From Oscheius onirici (Eukaryota > Nematoda > Chromadorea > Rhabditida > Rhabditidae): a stretch of 64,000 nt of DNA. The notes under the pieces are model-generated. The model ran no database searches, was not told the DNA's origin, and was given only the letters and a program-made list of their open reading frames with translations. Of this stretch, positions 20,323 through 32,800 are shown one piece after another. Both the position numbers and the translations under genes were made by a program. Every line of letters starts with the position of its first letter. Within the stretch, counting starts at the first letter, position 1. Location: contig OW051471.1 of NCBI GenBank assembly GCA_932521025.1, forward strand, positions 5,642,001 through 5,706,000. Reading direction: 5' to 3'.

Positions 20323-20956
20323 ATGTCAACTCTGATCCGCAATACTATTGTGAAGTATTTTGGACTTTTGATTTTAAATGAAGAAAGTTAGCTACCACAG
20401 TGTGAATTGCTGTGTGTCCTGTTGGAAGAATACGGACCTAGCAGATGTCTACTCATTAATACTCTGCCTGTTCTTTAGAAAAGACAGTATGTATTGATGC
20501 AAATGTCAAGGCAAAAACATTTGGATCGGATGATTGACAGATATACGCAAAAAAGCCCAATTTGACTATGAAAAACTGCTCGTTAGCTCGTTAGCATGGT
20601 CATTAGTCCGGCTGCGGCGCAGATCTCGTCTCATGGCCTTCATCCGAACCTGGCCAGGTGCAGACTTCTCTCCTGAAGATATTCTGTTTACGCCCTCCCA
20701 GCTCTGTCTAAATGACCCTGAACTAGCTGAAAATCGTAAGATTCCTATCTGTTGCCACCAATACTCCCGTTCCTTTTCAACAGAACGGTCCACTAGTTAC
20801 AATGTCGTCAAAACGATGTATTCTAAACGAATGGGCTTTCGAATCGTCGATTTTGATGTCATAGTAAGTGGTTTATCGACAGTTGTATTTATTCCCAATA
20901 ACCGAAATGAGGAGAAGAATGTGACGGGAGGACTGGAGGTGATAGAACGAAAGTAG
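20323..20956 (+). CDS. small orphan gene antisense to the cadherin 3' end
   Basis: Three exons (20323-20386, 20541-20735, 20784-20956) keep phase and encode 143 aa. The ATG lies 5 nt after ATATTTTTAG, a possible trans-splice acceptor. The second intron has strong GTAAGA and TTTTCAACAG sites and a length divisible by three, so it could also be retained. The protein starts MSTLIRNTIVKYFGLLIL and continues with a basic stretch (WSLVRLRRRSRLMAFIRTW) and an acidic turn (GADFSPEDILF). No family was recognised. It fills the gap between two minus-strand genes, and its last 68 coding bases overlap the final cadherin coding exon in antisense. The first intron (154 nt) is the weakest junction. Confidence 0.4.
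20888..20893 (-). terminator. poly(A) signal overlapping the cadherin stop codon
   Basis: Minus-strand AATAAA beginning one base before the TAA stop of the cadherin (stop 20889-20891). If used, the cadherin message has an extremely short 3' UTR. Confidence 0.45.
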
Positions 20957-23900
20957 GCGTCGATGGCACTGCTTGAGGCGCTTCTAGAGATAGAAGTTAT
21001 AAAATAAATGTTTTACCTTTGAAAGACTTTGCTTTGATTCTTAGATAGTCTCTGTATCTTCGAACAAAGCAGAAATATACGAAAATTATAAAGAAGAAAA
21101 GGGACGCGAAGGCAAGAACGGACACAGCGAAGAGAGAAGCGGGAGAAGATAGAGCAACGGACATGGTTTCCACTACGACCATCGGATCCTCACAGTTGGC
21201 TGCTATGTCAACCACTCCAAACTTGTTGTAAACCTGAAAAATGGTTTATGAAATGGAATGGAGCGAAACCTGGAAGAGATCTCCATTTTTGGATAAAATG
21301 TTGATCGTCGTTTGTGCAGTCAGGAGAGAATTGGGTCCTATCACATGGAAACAGACAGAAGATCTGGAATTGTTTGCTGGAAGAATCTTTGGCTGATCCA
21401 GAATGAGACGAGGAGCCGAATCAGCTCTACTTATTGTACTCTTCAGTTCTCTGAATTTCAATTTAGGATAATGACAGATCAGGAAATACTTTTCAAATGC
21501 AGAGGATTCTTTTGCGACTGCGACCAGCTGCTTGTCAAAAATGAATCGAAGTCTAGCAGATTGTGGGATGAGATGGAACTGGAAAGATTTATGATAAAGA
21601 ACTCAAATCTGAACTTCTTGGACTGCAACTTGTTTGTTTGAAGACTGGACATGGACAGCATATACACCCGAAGGTTGGGAGGACAGAGAAGAAGATGGTC
21701 GAACGATCCCTCCAGCGGTGACTGTAAACAGGGATGGCAGAGGAGCTGCCATTGTTAGAGGAAGCACAGATTCTGCTCTGAAAAACATCTTTTTTGTTAT
21801 GTTACGTTATTTTGGGTACGGAATGAAGGAAACGTTTCCAAGAGAAAAGTTGTAGGAAGAGGCTATAGCAGAATCGTCCAATTCGATTCGAGCGTTGTTC
21901 AATTTTCTGTCTAAAATAGATTTTATGGCGGTCAAAATAAAAAGACAAACCAAGGACAGTGAGAGTATTATTGATCAAACGTAGATCTGGCAGAGAATGT
22001 TCCTCATGTTCCGTCACTATTTCCACCAAAATATTACTGGCTTTTTGACCGTTGAAAACAAGTGAAGCTGTCTCGGATAAAGGTTCTCGACTCGCTAGTA
22101 CACATAGTTCGATGCGAACTGTTTTCGGAGAGTCCGGACCGATATGCGAGAGTTCGCCAGAGGATGAGTTCAGAGAGAACATTCCAGTACTAGGAGAGCC
22201 TGGAATTGTTATTTTTATGATAAGAGAAGACACTATACAAGATGGAATGAGGTAGTAGAAGGCCTCTTCGTTTCCTTCAACAGCAGCATGAACTGACCCT
22301 ATAGCCCTTTGCTTTCGGAACGGCAAATAAAGAGGATTGCCCTGAATGCCCTGTATTTAAATTTACACAACAAAATACCTGAGGGAAGATGGGTTCAGAT
22401 CTAACTGATGGTACGTAGCGAATGCGAAGAAGACGAGAAGCCTCTAGACCGGAGAGTGTATGACGAGCAGTGAGTAGCAGCTGGAAAAACTCGATCGATA
22501 GACTTGTCTGACTGTTTTATTTGTGACAAAGTGAACAATGACTGAAAGAAGTTGGTTTATTGGGATCGAGGCAAGGCTTCGGTTGTAGTATTGAGAAGAG
22601 ACAATCCGATCAGATTGACTGCAACAAGTGCAGTGTTTTGAAGCGAATCATCGTCTGAAGACCAAAAAAAGGCGGTCGGACGAGGCTTCGTTCCGTCAGA
22701 AGACAGTTTCCAATATGGACTGTGCCATTCGGGGGTCTCCCAGTGAGAATATCGAAGAAGTTTTCCATATGCTTTCAAGTAAACACCTGGATTCTGTTAC
22801 TTTATGTGGAGTTTTCCAACCTTGTACGCACCCTTTGTCCCGTTCAATCTTTTCTTCGGTTCGACTCTCAACCAACTGAATAGGAGCGAGAGTTCGTCCT
22901 CTTCGAAGGTTCAAAATTCTCTGATTATTTTTGGCCAATGCTGCGAGAAGACTCGTTTTCAATCTAGCAATGGAATGAGTGTTCGTTTTGACAAACCTCT
23001 GCTGATCTTTTCTCGATTTCTTCTCTTCGGGAACAGAGAAGTGGAGTTCGATGGCGGCGACTAGCATTCTAAGAAATCTTCTATTGCTTTGCTCTGTTCA
23101 CTCACCGTCGCCTTTCAAGCCATCTGGATATCTCTTCAGTCGCATCTTCTATCAAATCAGACAATTGACCTTCTTTCGCTTCAAAAACCGTCGTAACGTA
23201 TTTTGTTTTGTAGACCCATCCTCGCATAAATCTGTCGACTTCGGATGACAGCAGTTGGCTGACAGCTCTTCTGTCGTTATAAACTTGAGGAGGAGAAGAG
23301 GGAACACTCTTGGCAACTATCGTTTCTTGAGAAGTTTGTCGAATTTTCGCCCGTCGCAGGGCTCTTGGAGTGAGTCTTTCGCAGCTGGTCGGCGATAGAC
23401 TCAACGCCGAGAGATAGCCAGATTCAACATGCTGAAATAGAACACGAAATATGAATTGTGAAGGGTTACTTGAAGAGAGTGTGACTGAAGACTACCATAA
23501 TCGCCTTCTGTTCTGGTCAAATGGAGTAAAGACGAAGAAGAAGAACTCGTTCCAACTGTCAATGGGGAAGAGAGATGGACTTCATTCTCGCAATCAATGA
23601 AAGGTAGTTCTTCCGATGGTGGGCCATGCCAGGTATCCTCTCTCTTTCGACGCAGGGAATTCCTACAAAAGACCAGTCATTATAGATCGACTGCGCGGAA
23701 TAATAGCCTCTCGCAAACTGTGAAAAACTGGGCGGACAATAGAAAATTGAATCTTGAGTAAGTTTGTTCGCGGAAACCAAAAAAGTCATCTAACCTGTTT
23801 TCCCTGAGAATTTCAGAGGACGAGACGAGCTCTGGAGTTGGCGGACAGGCGAGCGATTCTTGTGAAGCCATGCTCTGTATGTTCTTGACAATAACCATTT

Positions 23901-26900
23901 TCCGAAGTTCATCGACAGCGATATTCTCAGCAGCTGGAACGGTCCGTCTTCGCCAACGACGTGGGAGCAGTCGAGAGAGGCGCTTCTCGAGCCGGTCCAT
24001 GTCTGCGAATGGGGTGGATTAAGACACAAACAGAACTGAAGGCAAAGGAGAGTCAACATCTCTTTGATTTGATAGAGTCAAGTGGAAGTCGAGAGTTACA
24101 GAACCATGCTGCTTCCCGAGAACAAACAGTAACTGTGTCACAATCAGAGTTCGTCGTGAGCTGATTAGCCCCTTCGAACGGAGTTTATGACTTGTTCGAA
24201 TTTGTTAAAGGTTAGGGAGAACGACTCGTTTGATCCAGAACGTTTTGCAGATTTGACCCTACGTTGATGGGAGCGAGGGATACTCGTTAAGAATCGGTTG
24301 ACTGGGTTTTGTCAGATGGAACTGCGGAAGAGCAAATACGAGGAATCTCTCGTTTTGGACTGGTCAGCTTGACTCATTTCGAGAAAAGCAAACGAAGAAG
24401 AACAACAATGAATGATTGCTGTTATAGCCTTGGAAAAAGTCGCGAAAGTGACCGATCCTGTTTGCTCTTTTTCTGAGGTCGTGGTGACTGATTGGACGGC
24501 GAAAGACGAACTAATTTGGAAATAACTCACGGCGCTGTGACAAGAGAAACTCTGAACAATACCACCCCCAGAGGCTATGTTACAGGGATTTTCACCGTCT
24601 AATCCCATGTTCTCGTTCCCGTCAAAAGAGCTAGAAAAATCGGAGGTCATAGCAGAAAAGGCGATTAGCTGGTCTCCCCCGACAGAACATTAAAAGACAA
24701 ACATACTTGAGGACGAGATATCTCGAGAGATATGGCTGCTTACTACCAGATGTTCAGTTCAAACAAACTTTTCGAAGAAAGGAGGATGACAGCAAAAAAC
24801 AAGAGTTTCAAACGGCTACTGATACCATCAAGGAAAAACACAAACAATAAGAGAGGAAAACAAGAGTCCGCATCGCACTTACACAATAGTCCTCCTTGTT
24901 TTTCAGTTGCTTTTTCACAATGACTTCTCCAGAAGTTTCGTCGATTCCGAACAGATCTTCCGTCCCGAAAAACTCCTGAATCACTCATTTCTGGCAAGAA
25001 CAAAAGTTTTACTTTGAGGGAATACTTGAGATTTCGCCCATCTCCGTCGATCCTGGCCTTTGCTTGGTAGACTTTCTCATTGGAAGAGACCTCGTTGTTC
25101 AGTGAGATGAGGGACTTTCCGACTGGAGGAGAGACGAAGCTGATCTGATCCGTGTTCTGTTTTTTAGGTTCAGAGACGGTTATCCGGATTGGAACTGTCG
25201 AGTTGAACGAGGGAACTCCTTTGTCCGAAGCGACTGCTGTCAATACATACGGCTCTTCTCGAGCAAGTCCCATCAAATCTTGAGATACTTGGAGTTGACC
25301 GCTAGTCTCGTTGACCGAGAAGTCTGAACAAATTTCTCTTCAAAAATATGTAGTAGTTACGTCTAGAATTGTGAGCTAACAAGGAATAGACGACTTGTCC
25401 TCTTTCCATAGAGTCTGGATCGAATGCACGAATCGTTTCGAGAGTTGCTCCAGCTGGCCAGTTTTCTACTGCTTGAACATCATAAACTTCCTTTGTGAAC
25501 TTCGGTGCATTGTCGTTTACATCCGATAGATCAACATTTACCTAAAGAACTCATATGAAGTCAAACCAGGATGAAAAATATCAAACCGAAATGAAATCCT
25601 TGTGACCTGCTTGATCTTCGACAGTCAAATGAAGAGTATGAAGTTCCTTGATCTCTCTATCCAGTTCTTTTGCTACTTGTACAATCACAGTTCCATTAGT
25701 TATCATCGGTTTGAACAGAGTCTTCGAACTGCCCGAAAGAGTCACGGTGAGTCCCTCTTTCATACTAGTTTCGTCCAGATCGACGACAGGAACACGTAGT
25801 ATCACTGTGTTAACAGGAATCTTTTCTGGAATGACAACCTGAATCACTTTGCAGTGAGTAGAAACAATTTAAACGAACCTTGCCAGCAAGAGATTCTCTG
25901 GTGATTTGAGGTGCGTTGTCGTCACTGTCGATCAATCGGGCAATCATCTTAGCGATCGTCTTGTATTCACCTTCACCAGATTCAAAAATCAGTCCCATTT
26001 CTTTATCGACTGTCGAATTATCGTAATCCATTCGTTTAGCTAGTGTCAAGGCTCCTAACAAACTAAAAGTGTTCGTGTTAGCACGAGAATTTACCCGAAT
26101 CAGAGTCCAAAAAAAAAGATCCCTGTCCACCATCTATTATTGATACAGAGAGACTATTCCCTGTCATCGGATCGACTGCCGGAACTGTGACAATAACATG
26201 TCCGATTGGAAGTTCCTCGACTACTTCCAGGACATCAGGTACGGCTGGGAAAACTGGTCTAGAGGCCATTCTCCGTCTATGTTCAAGGAAGCTGCTGGAT
26301 GAAGGAAGATTGATGATGATGGTAGCTTTTTCATTTCCGGAACGAGCTTCCATCCGTACAACTCTCAGCTTAGCCACAGTCTTTTTATCGACAACGATCT
26401 TGTCGCCGTGAATTGAAAAGGCTCCCTGAAAATTATTGAAATGTTTTATGTTTCCAAACCTGTTTGAGTTGCTGCAGCAGTCCATTTTCGTCAATTGCCA
26501 CAATTGTTGAGCCGTCAATATCCAGAGTCCCCATCATACCCAAACTGAACTCGATTTCTTCGTCCTCTATAAAGGCGTTTAGTCCTGTTGTCACACAAGC
26601 CAACCTCTATCTATGGTCTTTTCGAACAACTGCTGTTCGAAAACTTTCTTCTCTTTGTTTGTTATCAATGCAGTTGAAACGATAGTCTGAGCTAGTATTC
26701 TTCCAGTTGTCCTGTCCAAAGCAGCAATAACAGTTTCAAAGCGGCCAGTCATGGGAGCACTAGGTATTGGTCCGATTAAAAAAAAGTGTTTTACCTTTGT
26801 GTTTTGGAGAATCTGACAGTTCCACCGTAATCATCAATTGTCAGCCATCCCGGATTGCCGGACAAAATGACAAATTTTGCCTCATCAATCGGAAGACCTT

Positions 26901-29286
26901 CCAACTCAACTCGAAGCACTTCTTCTCCTTCGACTATCTCCTTTGGAATGATGTTTCGTTCATAACGAGGACGACGGAAATGAGCGTGAGAGTGCGAGTT
27001 CTAAAATTCAATATCTCTAAAAAAAGAAAAGTTGTACCTGTACAAGAACTTTGACAGTTTTGTGGGTCTTTTTGCTATGATGAACTCCATCGTCAACTCT
27101 TAGGACGAGTTCGTAACGCCCGGGAAAAGGAGACCCTTTGACTTGAACTTGATACAAATCGGCATCGATTTTGTCCAATTGGAGAAAGTCGGAAGCATCT
27201 CCTGCAGCACTGAGTTCGTTCTGTTGAGTCGAAGGAGTATCATCGTCGAGTATCTGAAAACATTCTACGTGAATTACTTGAGTAAAATACCTGAACAGCA
27301 AAAGGCATAAGCAGTTGACCGTCGGAGAGTCTCAGAACTTTATCGGTTGTTTCAATACGAGCCGTGTTGTCGTTAACATCTTCCACTTGAATGAATACAT
27401 TTGTTGTTTTTAAAGAACCTTAATCGATGTCTAGTCATTTTCATAAGCCCTCACCATCTTTCGAAAGGAGTAAAAGGTAATGAACATGCTGGGTCTCGTA
27501 GTCCAGACAGGGCTCTTCAGAAGGACAGGAAAGAAGAAGATTGTTACCAATAAGCGCAAATCTAAAGTAAACTTATGAAGCGAAAGAAATACTGTCCCAC
27601 AGTCCAGATTTTCCAACAATTTTCATCTCCGTTCCATTTTCAATATGCCCGATGACTGTACCAGAGGGAGCGTCTTCGGAAATTTTGAAATCAAGAGTCG
27701 TGCTGGATACGCTTTCAGTTGGTCGATTGTACTTGATTTTTACGACTTCTTCCTCCGCTACGGGTCCATCGGATACCATAATCTAAACGAGGTTTATAAT
27801 AATAACATCTAACTACCTTCAACTGGACATCTCCACTCAGGTCGGACTGGTGGTTGCAGAACAAGTATGCCTTCCCGCCAGACTCAATTCGTCTGGGTCG
27901 AATCGAGAAAAGTTCAGGCCTGTCAACAGTAATGTTCAGCCAGAAAGTCTCTTCCTACAATTCATTTTTGAGGAAAAGTATACAAAACCAACAGATTTGC
28001 TAGTGGCGGAGATTACCAGTCCTCGCAATAGATCGCCTTTGCGCAAAGGTCTATCCACAACGAAAACTCCTTCGTGAGTACCAGTAACATTGATCTCAAT
28101 TCCTTTGATTGTTTCTTTCTGTTGGATCAATGTGGAGACAGTCACAACTTCCGACAACGGATCTTCTTCTTCCTGTTCCAAAGACGCTCTCTCTCTGTTC
28201 CGTTCTTCTCCACTTCCTTCCACTAGCTTTTCTTCGTTCTGTCCACTGGTAGTGGTTGTTGTATCTATCTCTTGGTTCATCTTTGTGCTTTTATCAGTTG
28301 TTGTGGTCGAGACAACGGTCAGTAGATCTACTGCAAAAGGTTCTTCGGAGGAACCTTCCACATCGTCGACAGTTGTTGTCTCAGTTTTTTTATCCGTCGT
28401 TTGGGTCTCTTCGGTCTTGCCTCCTTTGGTAGTCGGCGAAAAGGAAAGAATTTTCACCCTCACTCTGTATATCTCTTTCCCTTGCTTGGCCTAAATTGCA
28501 AACAGTCGACTTTCGTATAAACCTCATACCTCCACAAGAAACTTGTAAACCGAGTTTTTAGTCATTTGTGGTTCGATGTCTGCATTGGCCGATTGACTCA
28601 ATGGCACTTCGTATTCAAATTTCTCACCAATCTAAATCCTTGTTTTGCTAGTTACAACCCGTACCTGGGTTCTTTTGACTTCGGTTATTTCGAACCATTT
28701 GTGTCGGTCCATTTTCACTGAGAACCTCACTACTGCTGCGTCTGGAGTGGAGAACTTCAAAATGGCCAGAATAGACGAATTCTAGGAACCTAACTGTTCT
28801 CATTAAAGGTTCTTCCTAATTGTCCACACAAAAATATTCGTAACTACTTCCTGTTTTGCAGTAAAGGATTTACTACTTACAAAAAAACCTTTACCTCTCG
28901 TTGACCGGCTGGGATCATAAATTCGTAGATAGGTTGATCGAAAGATGGGCCGATAGATCGAATGAAACGATCGTTTTTCTTGGCCAACTCTTCCAATGGT
29001 ATTGTCCTATCTCCACGACCCTCCAGTCGAACTTCCGGAACAGAACGACGAACGTCATTGTGCCCATTCTCTTGACTGTCAGCATCGAATTCGAGCCGAA
29101 CTTCCTTCTCCAAAGGTCCAACAGTAAAGAGTTTCGCTATTTTGTTTGATGGCAGCTTGTGAAGAAACTGATTGGCCTCTTGAACATCGTAGTCGTCTAT
29201 TTCTGTAAAGGATGTGGACGAGTCAAAAAAGAGCAAATACCCGACTGGAGAGAACAGCGGAATAGTAGAAGAAAGACAATAATCAT
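20889..29286 (-). CDS. large non-classical cadherin, type I membrane protein
   Basis: Begins at 29286 with a signal peptide (MIIVFLLLFRCSLQS), spliced by a 38-nt intron to EIDDYDVQEANQFLHKLPS. Many exons follow, encoding tandem cadherin repeats recognisable by their calcium-binding linkers: DVNDNAPKF (about 25510), DSDDNAPQI (about 25910), VEDVNDNTARI (about 27370). Strand motifs such as LFGIDETSGEVIV are also seen. A Thr/Glu-rich, probably disordered insert lies at about 28090-28440. The membrane-proximal repeat (22326-21960) ends near the transmembrane helix FAVSVLAFASLFFFIIFVYF (about 21090-21130). After a basic stop-transfer (CFVRRYRDYLRIK) the tail is only about 50 residues, Pro/Ser-rich, ending SSPHFGYWE. 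No beta-catenin or p120 binding motif and no EGF or laminin-G domains are seen. It is thus neither HMR-1-like nor Flamingo- or Fat-like. The 2,402-nt intron at 22481-24882 contains another gene. Exon-level detail is incomplete. Confidence 0.78.
22516..22521 (-). terminator. poly(A) signal of the nested 400-aa gene
   Basis: Minus-strand AATAAA, 36 nt beyond the stop codon at 22557 and upstream of the cadherin acceptor at 22480/22481. It gives the nested gene its own 3' end. Confidence 0.55.
22557..24000 (-). CDS. 400-aa orphan cytoplasmic protein nested in a cadherin intron
   Basis: Five exons (23795-24000, 23470-23662, 23106-23431, 22821-23068, 22557-22786, in transcript order) total 1,203 nt with every junction in phase, giving 400 aa. 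The ATG follows CATTCGCAG by two bases, a likely trans-splice acceptor. There is no signal peptide. The protein starts very basic (MDRLEKRLSRLLPRRWRRR). It has a Ser-rich disordered middle (ESLACPPTPELVSS; SPLTVGTSSSSSS) and then an apparently folded C-terminal half. That half runs from WVYKTKYVTTVFEAKEGQL through SRWLERRRMLVAAIELHFSV and VQGVYLKAYGKLLRYSHW to NGT-like PRPTAFFWSSDDDSL. The composition is clearly unlike the extracellular cadherin exons on either side. I do not recognise the family. An open frame at 24312-24650 could be an upstream exon but was not joined. Confidence 0.62.
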
Positions 29287-29829
29287 CAGACAAAGAGTGT
29301 GTTTAAAGCAATCGACGACTTTTCTCGCTTTGGTTTTCACCCTTGCTAATTGACCCAGATAGTGTTAGATCTCCGTTTTTCGTGCGGGTCACGACGGAAC
29401 ACGTCCCAAAGGACGGGACCATATGGAGCAGATTGTAAAAGCAGAGGCCATCCAGTTGTTTATGCAGTCGAAGGCAATTCCAGTTTTGCCAGAAGAAGGA
29501 TAAGCGGTCCAAATTGCCCTCTTGGTCGACCGAGATTCTCGTTTTCTCCCCTCTCTATGTCCTTTTGATTCACCCGCTTGTTTACATTCCGAAAGAACCC
29601 AATTCTGATTTTATATTTCCGAAAATCCTCAGAAGCCTCAATCAGTCCTTATCGTCTCTCCTTGCAGCAACAACACGCTGCCTGTTTGTTTTTATCGGCC
29701 GTTCCCGCACGGGCACCACTGCTGACTCATCCGACCCGTACCATGGCCCTCTTCAGCCATTTCTCGAAGTTTCTTTTTCTTCTTTTTTTTCCCAATAATT
29801 TTAAATAATGCAGATGAAAAGAGTTCCCT
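29287..29829. promoter_or_regulatory. divergent promoter region, cadherin / FGD RhoGEF
   Basis: 543 nt between two divergent start codons, with no supported exon. A short upstream frame at 29808-29837 begins ATGCAGATG and ends with a TGA that overlaps the RhoGEF start codon. It could act as a uORF unless trans-splicing removes it. A pyrimidine-rich tract precedes it (29770-29792). Confidence 0.35.
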
Positions 29830-32800
29830 ATGAGTGAGGAAGAAGACAATGTGTCAAGCGTCCAGCGCTTACGCGCACAAATGGAGGAAAAATTGGCTTT
29901 GAACGGTCTTGGAAAAGCCAATGGCACACTGCCACTAGCAATCGATACCGATGTCCTCAAAAATGGTGAGTTTATTCAATTGAATTATTGAAATTCCTTT
30001 TATCTAATTGGAAATGAGTCATCCCAAATGAACATTTCGCAATATCATCCATTTTTCCAATTTTCTAAAAATCTGACCTTCCGAAGTATTTCATTTAGCT
30101 AAAGAACTTGTAGAAGAAGAAGACATTCCACCAGTTCCTCCGCACTCTCCAAAACTGCCGCCTGTGCCACCGTCCAGTATGAAACCTCTTAAGGTAGTTC
30201 TGAATACTTTTCTTTTCTCATCAAATCTAGGTTATTCGTCCTCCACCACTTCCAGCTCACAAAGTCGAAGCTATCAGACGAGCCTCCAACGTGTCTGCAA
30301 AGCCGCAAATAGCTCCGAAGCCGACAGAGCTTCGAGTAAGTTGGAAGAGTGAAAAGTCGAACATAAAGGGCTGTTTATTCAGCCGGTCAGTCCGGTCTGT
30401 TTTCCAAATGCCACCCCTGGATCATAATCGCCGTTCACTTATTGATTCTTTTCAGAAGTCACCACCAACTATTGTCGTCGAATCTACTCCCGATCAAGAA
30501 GGAAACTTTCTCAGGGTTTGTACATTTTTTAAAACAAAATAACTATATTCTTCAGGAAGGATCAGTTCGAGCTAGAGCACAGGAGCTGGAAAAGTTGGGA
30601 CTGGTTTTCAGGAACAGTACCAGCAGCAACATCAGTGAACAGACGACGTGTTCCGATGGAAAACGGTGAGGAAGCTTTCTTTGTACTTGACAACTTTCCA
30701 TTTAGACCGGCCTCAATAATTTCGTCGACTTCGAATCATTCGGAAATGTCGGATAGCGACAGTGACGATGAGAGCAGACCGCCACAAATACTGAAACCGA
30801 CCGGAATCGAAAGTTCGATGGGTGGGAAAATGGGGATCAGAAGACCATCTGCTGTTTGTTTCAACGGAGATCCCAATATGCACGACAGGATAATGGACGA
30901 ACTCAAAAAACAAGGGATAGTCAAGTGAGTGGAAAGGGAATAATAATCTGACCAGGGTTTCAGTCAGCAAGGAATTTATAAGAAGGTAAAAGCTACGGAA
31001 AATCCTCGAACTGGACGAACACGAGAAAACAACAATGTCGAGAGCCCGCTTGTGCAAAAAGACGACGGAGAAATTCCGTTGGAAATCGGTCGAATGCGAG
31101 AAGACAAAAAGGTCAGTCTTTTATTAAATATGTTTTTGTAAGAAGATGTAGATTCGACAGACAGAAACCACGCTCTCAATGGCTTCGACAAGCACGACAC
31201 TGTCGGATGACAGTCGGGACAGAAACAGTTGTATGACGATTGGCAGTCACGAAGAGATTCAGCACCAAGAAGTCAAAGAGTACGACACGGGAAATCCGGT
31301 AGAAGTCAATCTTTTTGTTTTCCTTGTGAAATCGAAATCTAGGACAAAAGACTGAAGAATCTTCACTATGCTGCAAACGAATTCTATACCGTTCAAAAAA
31401 GCTTCTGTGCATATCTCAAAGATATGGAAAAGGTTTTTTTTCACGAAGATCATTAATCTTTCTACTTTCAGGTATATCCAAACTACGTGGCTGAATTCGG
31501 TAGACGACTAGATAAAGATCTACTCGCTGCTCCATGGGGCTACCAAATACATCCGGTCAAAGAACTTCAGTCGTATTTGGGTCACATGGTCAAGTTCCAC
31601 GAGACCCTGCTCGTCGATTTCACCGACTTGTATGCTAATTGGTACTCTTTATTTTTCCCAAATCAATCTATTTTTATAGGGACTCGCGAGACTCAAAACT
31701 AGCAGCGAAAATACTGTATTCCTCCGACTTTCTGAAAATGTGCATACCTTTCTTGAAAGCAAAGGGAAAACTGGCGGAGGATCTGACCAAACTGAGAGAG
31801 GAGAATAGAGACTTCGACAACGCTACTGTCGCTGTAAGTGTATTTCTTTTCACATCTTTAAATTAAAATTTCCAGTTTGAGCAAAAAATATTCAATCGCG
31901 GAGTAGGAGCTGTCGTGCAACAGCTGGATCAAGTCCATCAAAACTTTATGAGGTAGATCAAGGGAAAATAAAACTGACAAGACTCTTTTAGATACAAAAT
32001 CCTGATGATAAGTTATCAGAATTATCTGAAACCGGACTCGGAAGAGTACAGAATATCGACGGAGGCTATTGCCAAACTGGAGGCAATCACTCAAAAAGTC
32101 AACCAAGAAATGGGTCTGCCTTCGAATGAACAACTTTCTCGACTCTACGATCGATTTCAAGTATAGTTCAATTTATTTCCATTTTCTTCTTTCTTTAGAC
32201 TCATTTTGATGTTTACGTGCCGGGTCGTCGACTCATTCGAGAGGGCCATGCCATGAAACAAACGAGAAAGTGAGTTTTTAGCGAAGTATTCAAACAAGCC
32301 AAATGTTCCAGGGAAATGCAGACACGACATCTCATCCTCTTTTCTGACTTTTTCTGGATCTGTCGAGTTTCGTCACTCTCTTCTGGTCTTTTCGACATCA
32401 CTCGATCCTACAATATCCCCATCGACTCGATTACAATCGAGTCTTTTGAACACGAGGACTTTGAACATCAACTCAAAATTAAGTCGAAAATCAAGAGCTG
32501 CGTCCTGATTTTTCGGTGAATTCACGCTACTAACTGTGTGACGAAACTCTTTAGAAATGCTAACGAAGCAAGGTCTTGGGAGAAGGATCTGAGACAGATG
32601 ATCCAAGAGAGGAAGAAATACAAAAGAAGAGTCAGTGAGACGACCCAGAAGAGAACAAACTCTGTAGTGACGTTGGCTCCTCACCCTCCTCTTCTCGAAG
32701 AAGGAACTGAACCAACTACACTGAAAGAGGACGATTTGACTCTGACTGTCTCGAGAGGTCAGTCAGTGGACAGTCCTTCGCAGCCGTGTACTCCGGTGGA

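Noticed and set aside
24312..24650. 112-codon ORF upstream of the nested 400-aa gene
   Set aside because: Could be an extra 5' exon, but no donor/acceptor pair joins it in phase and the nested gene already has an acceptor next to its ATG.
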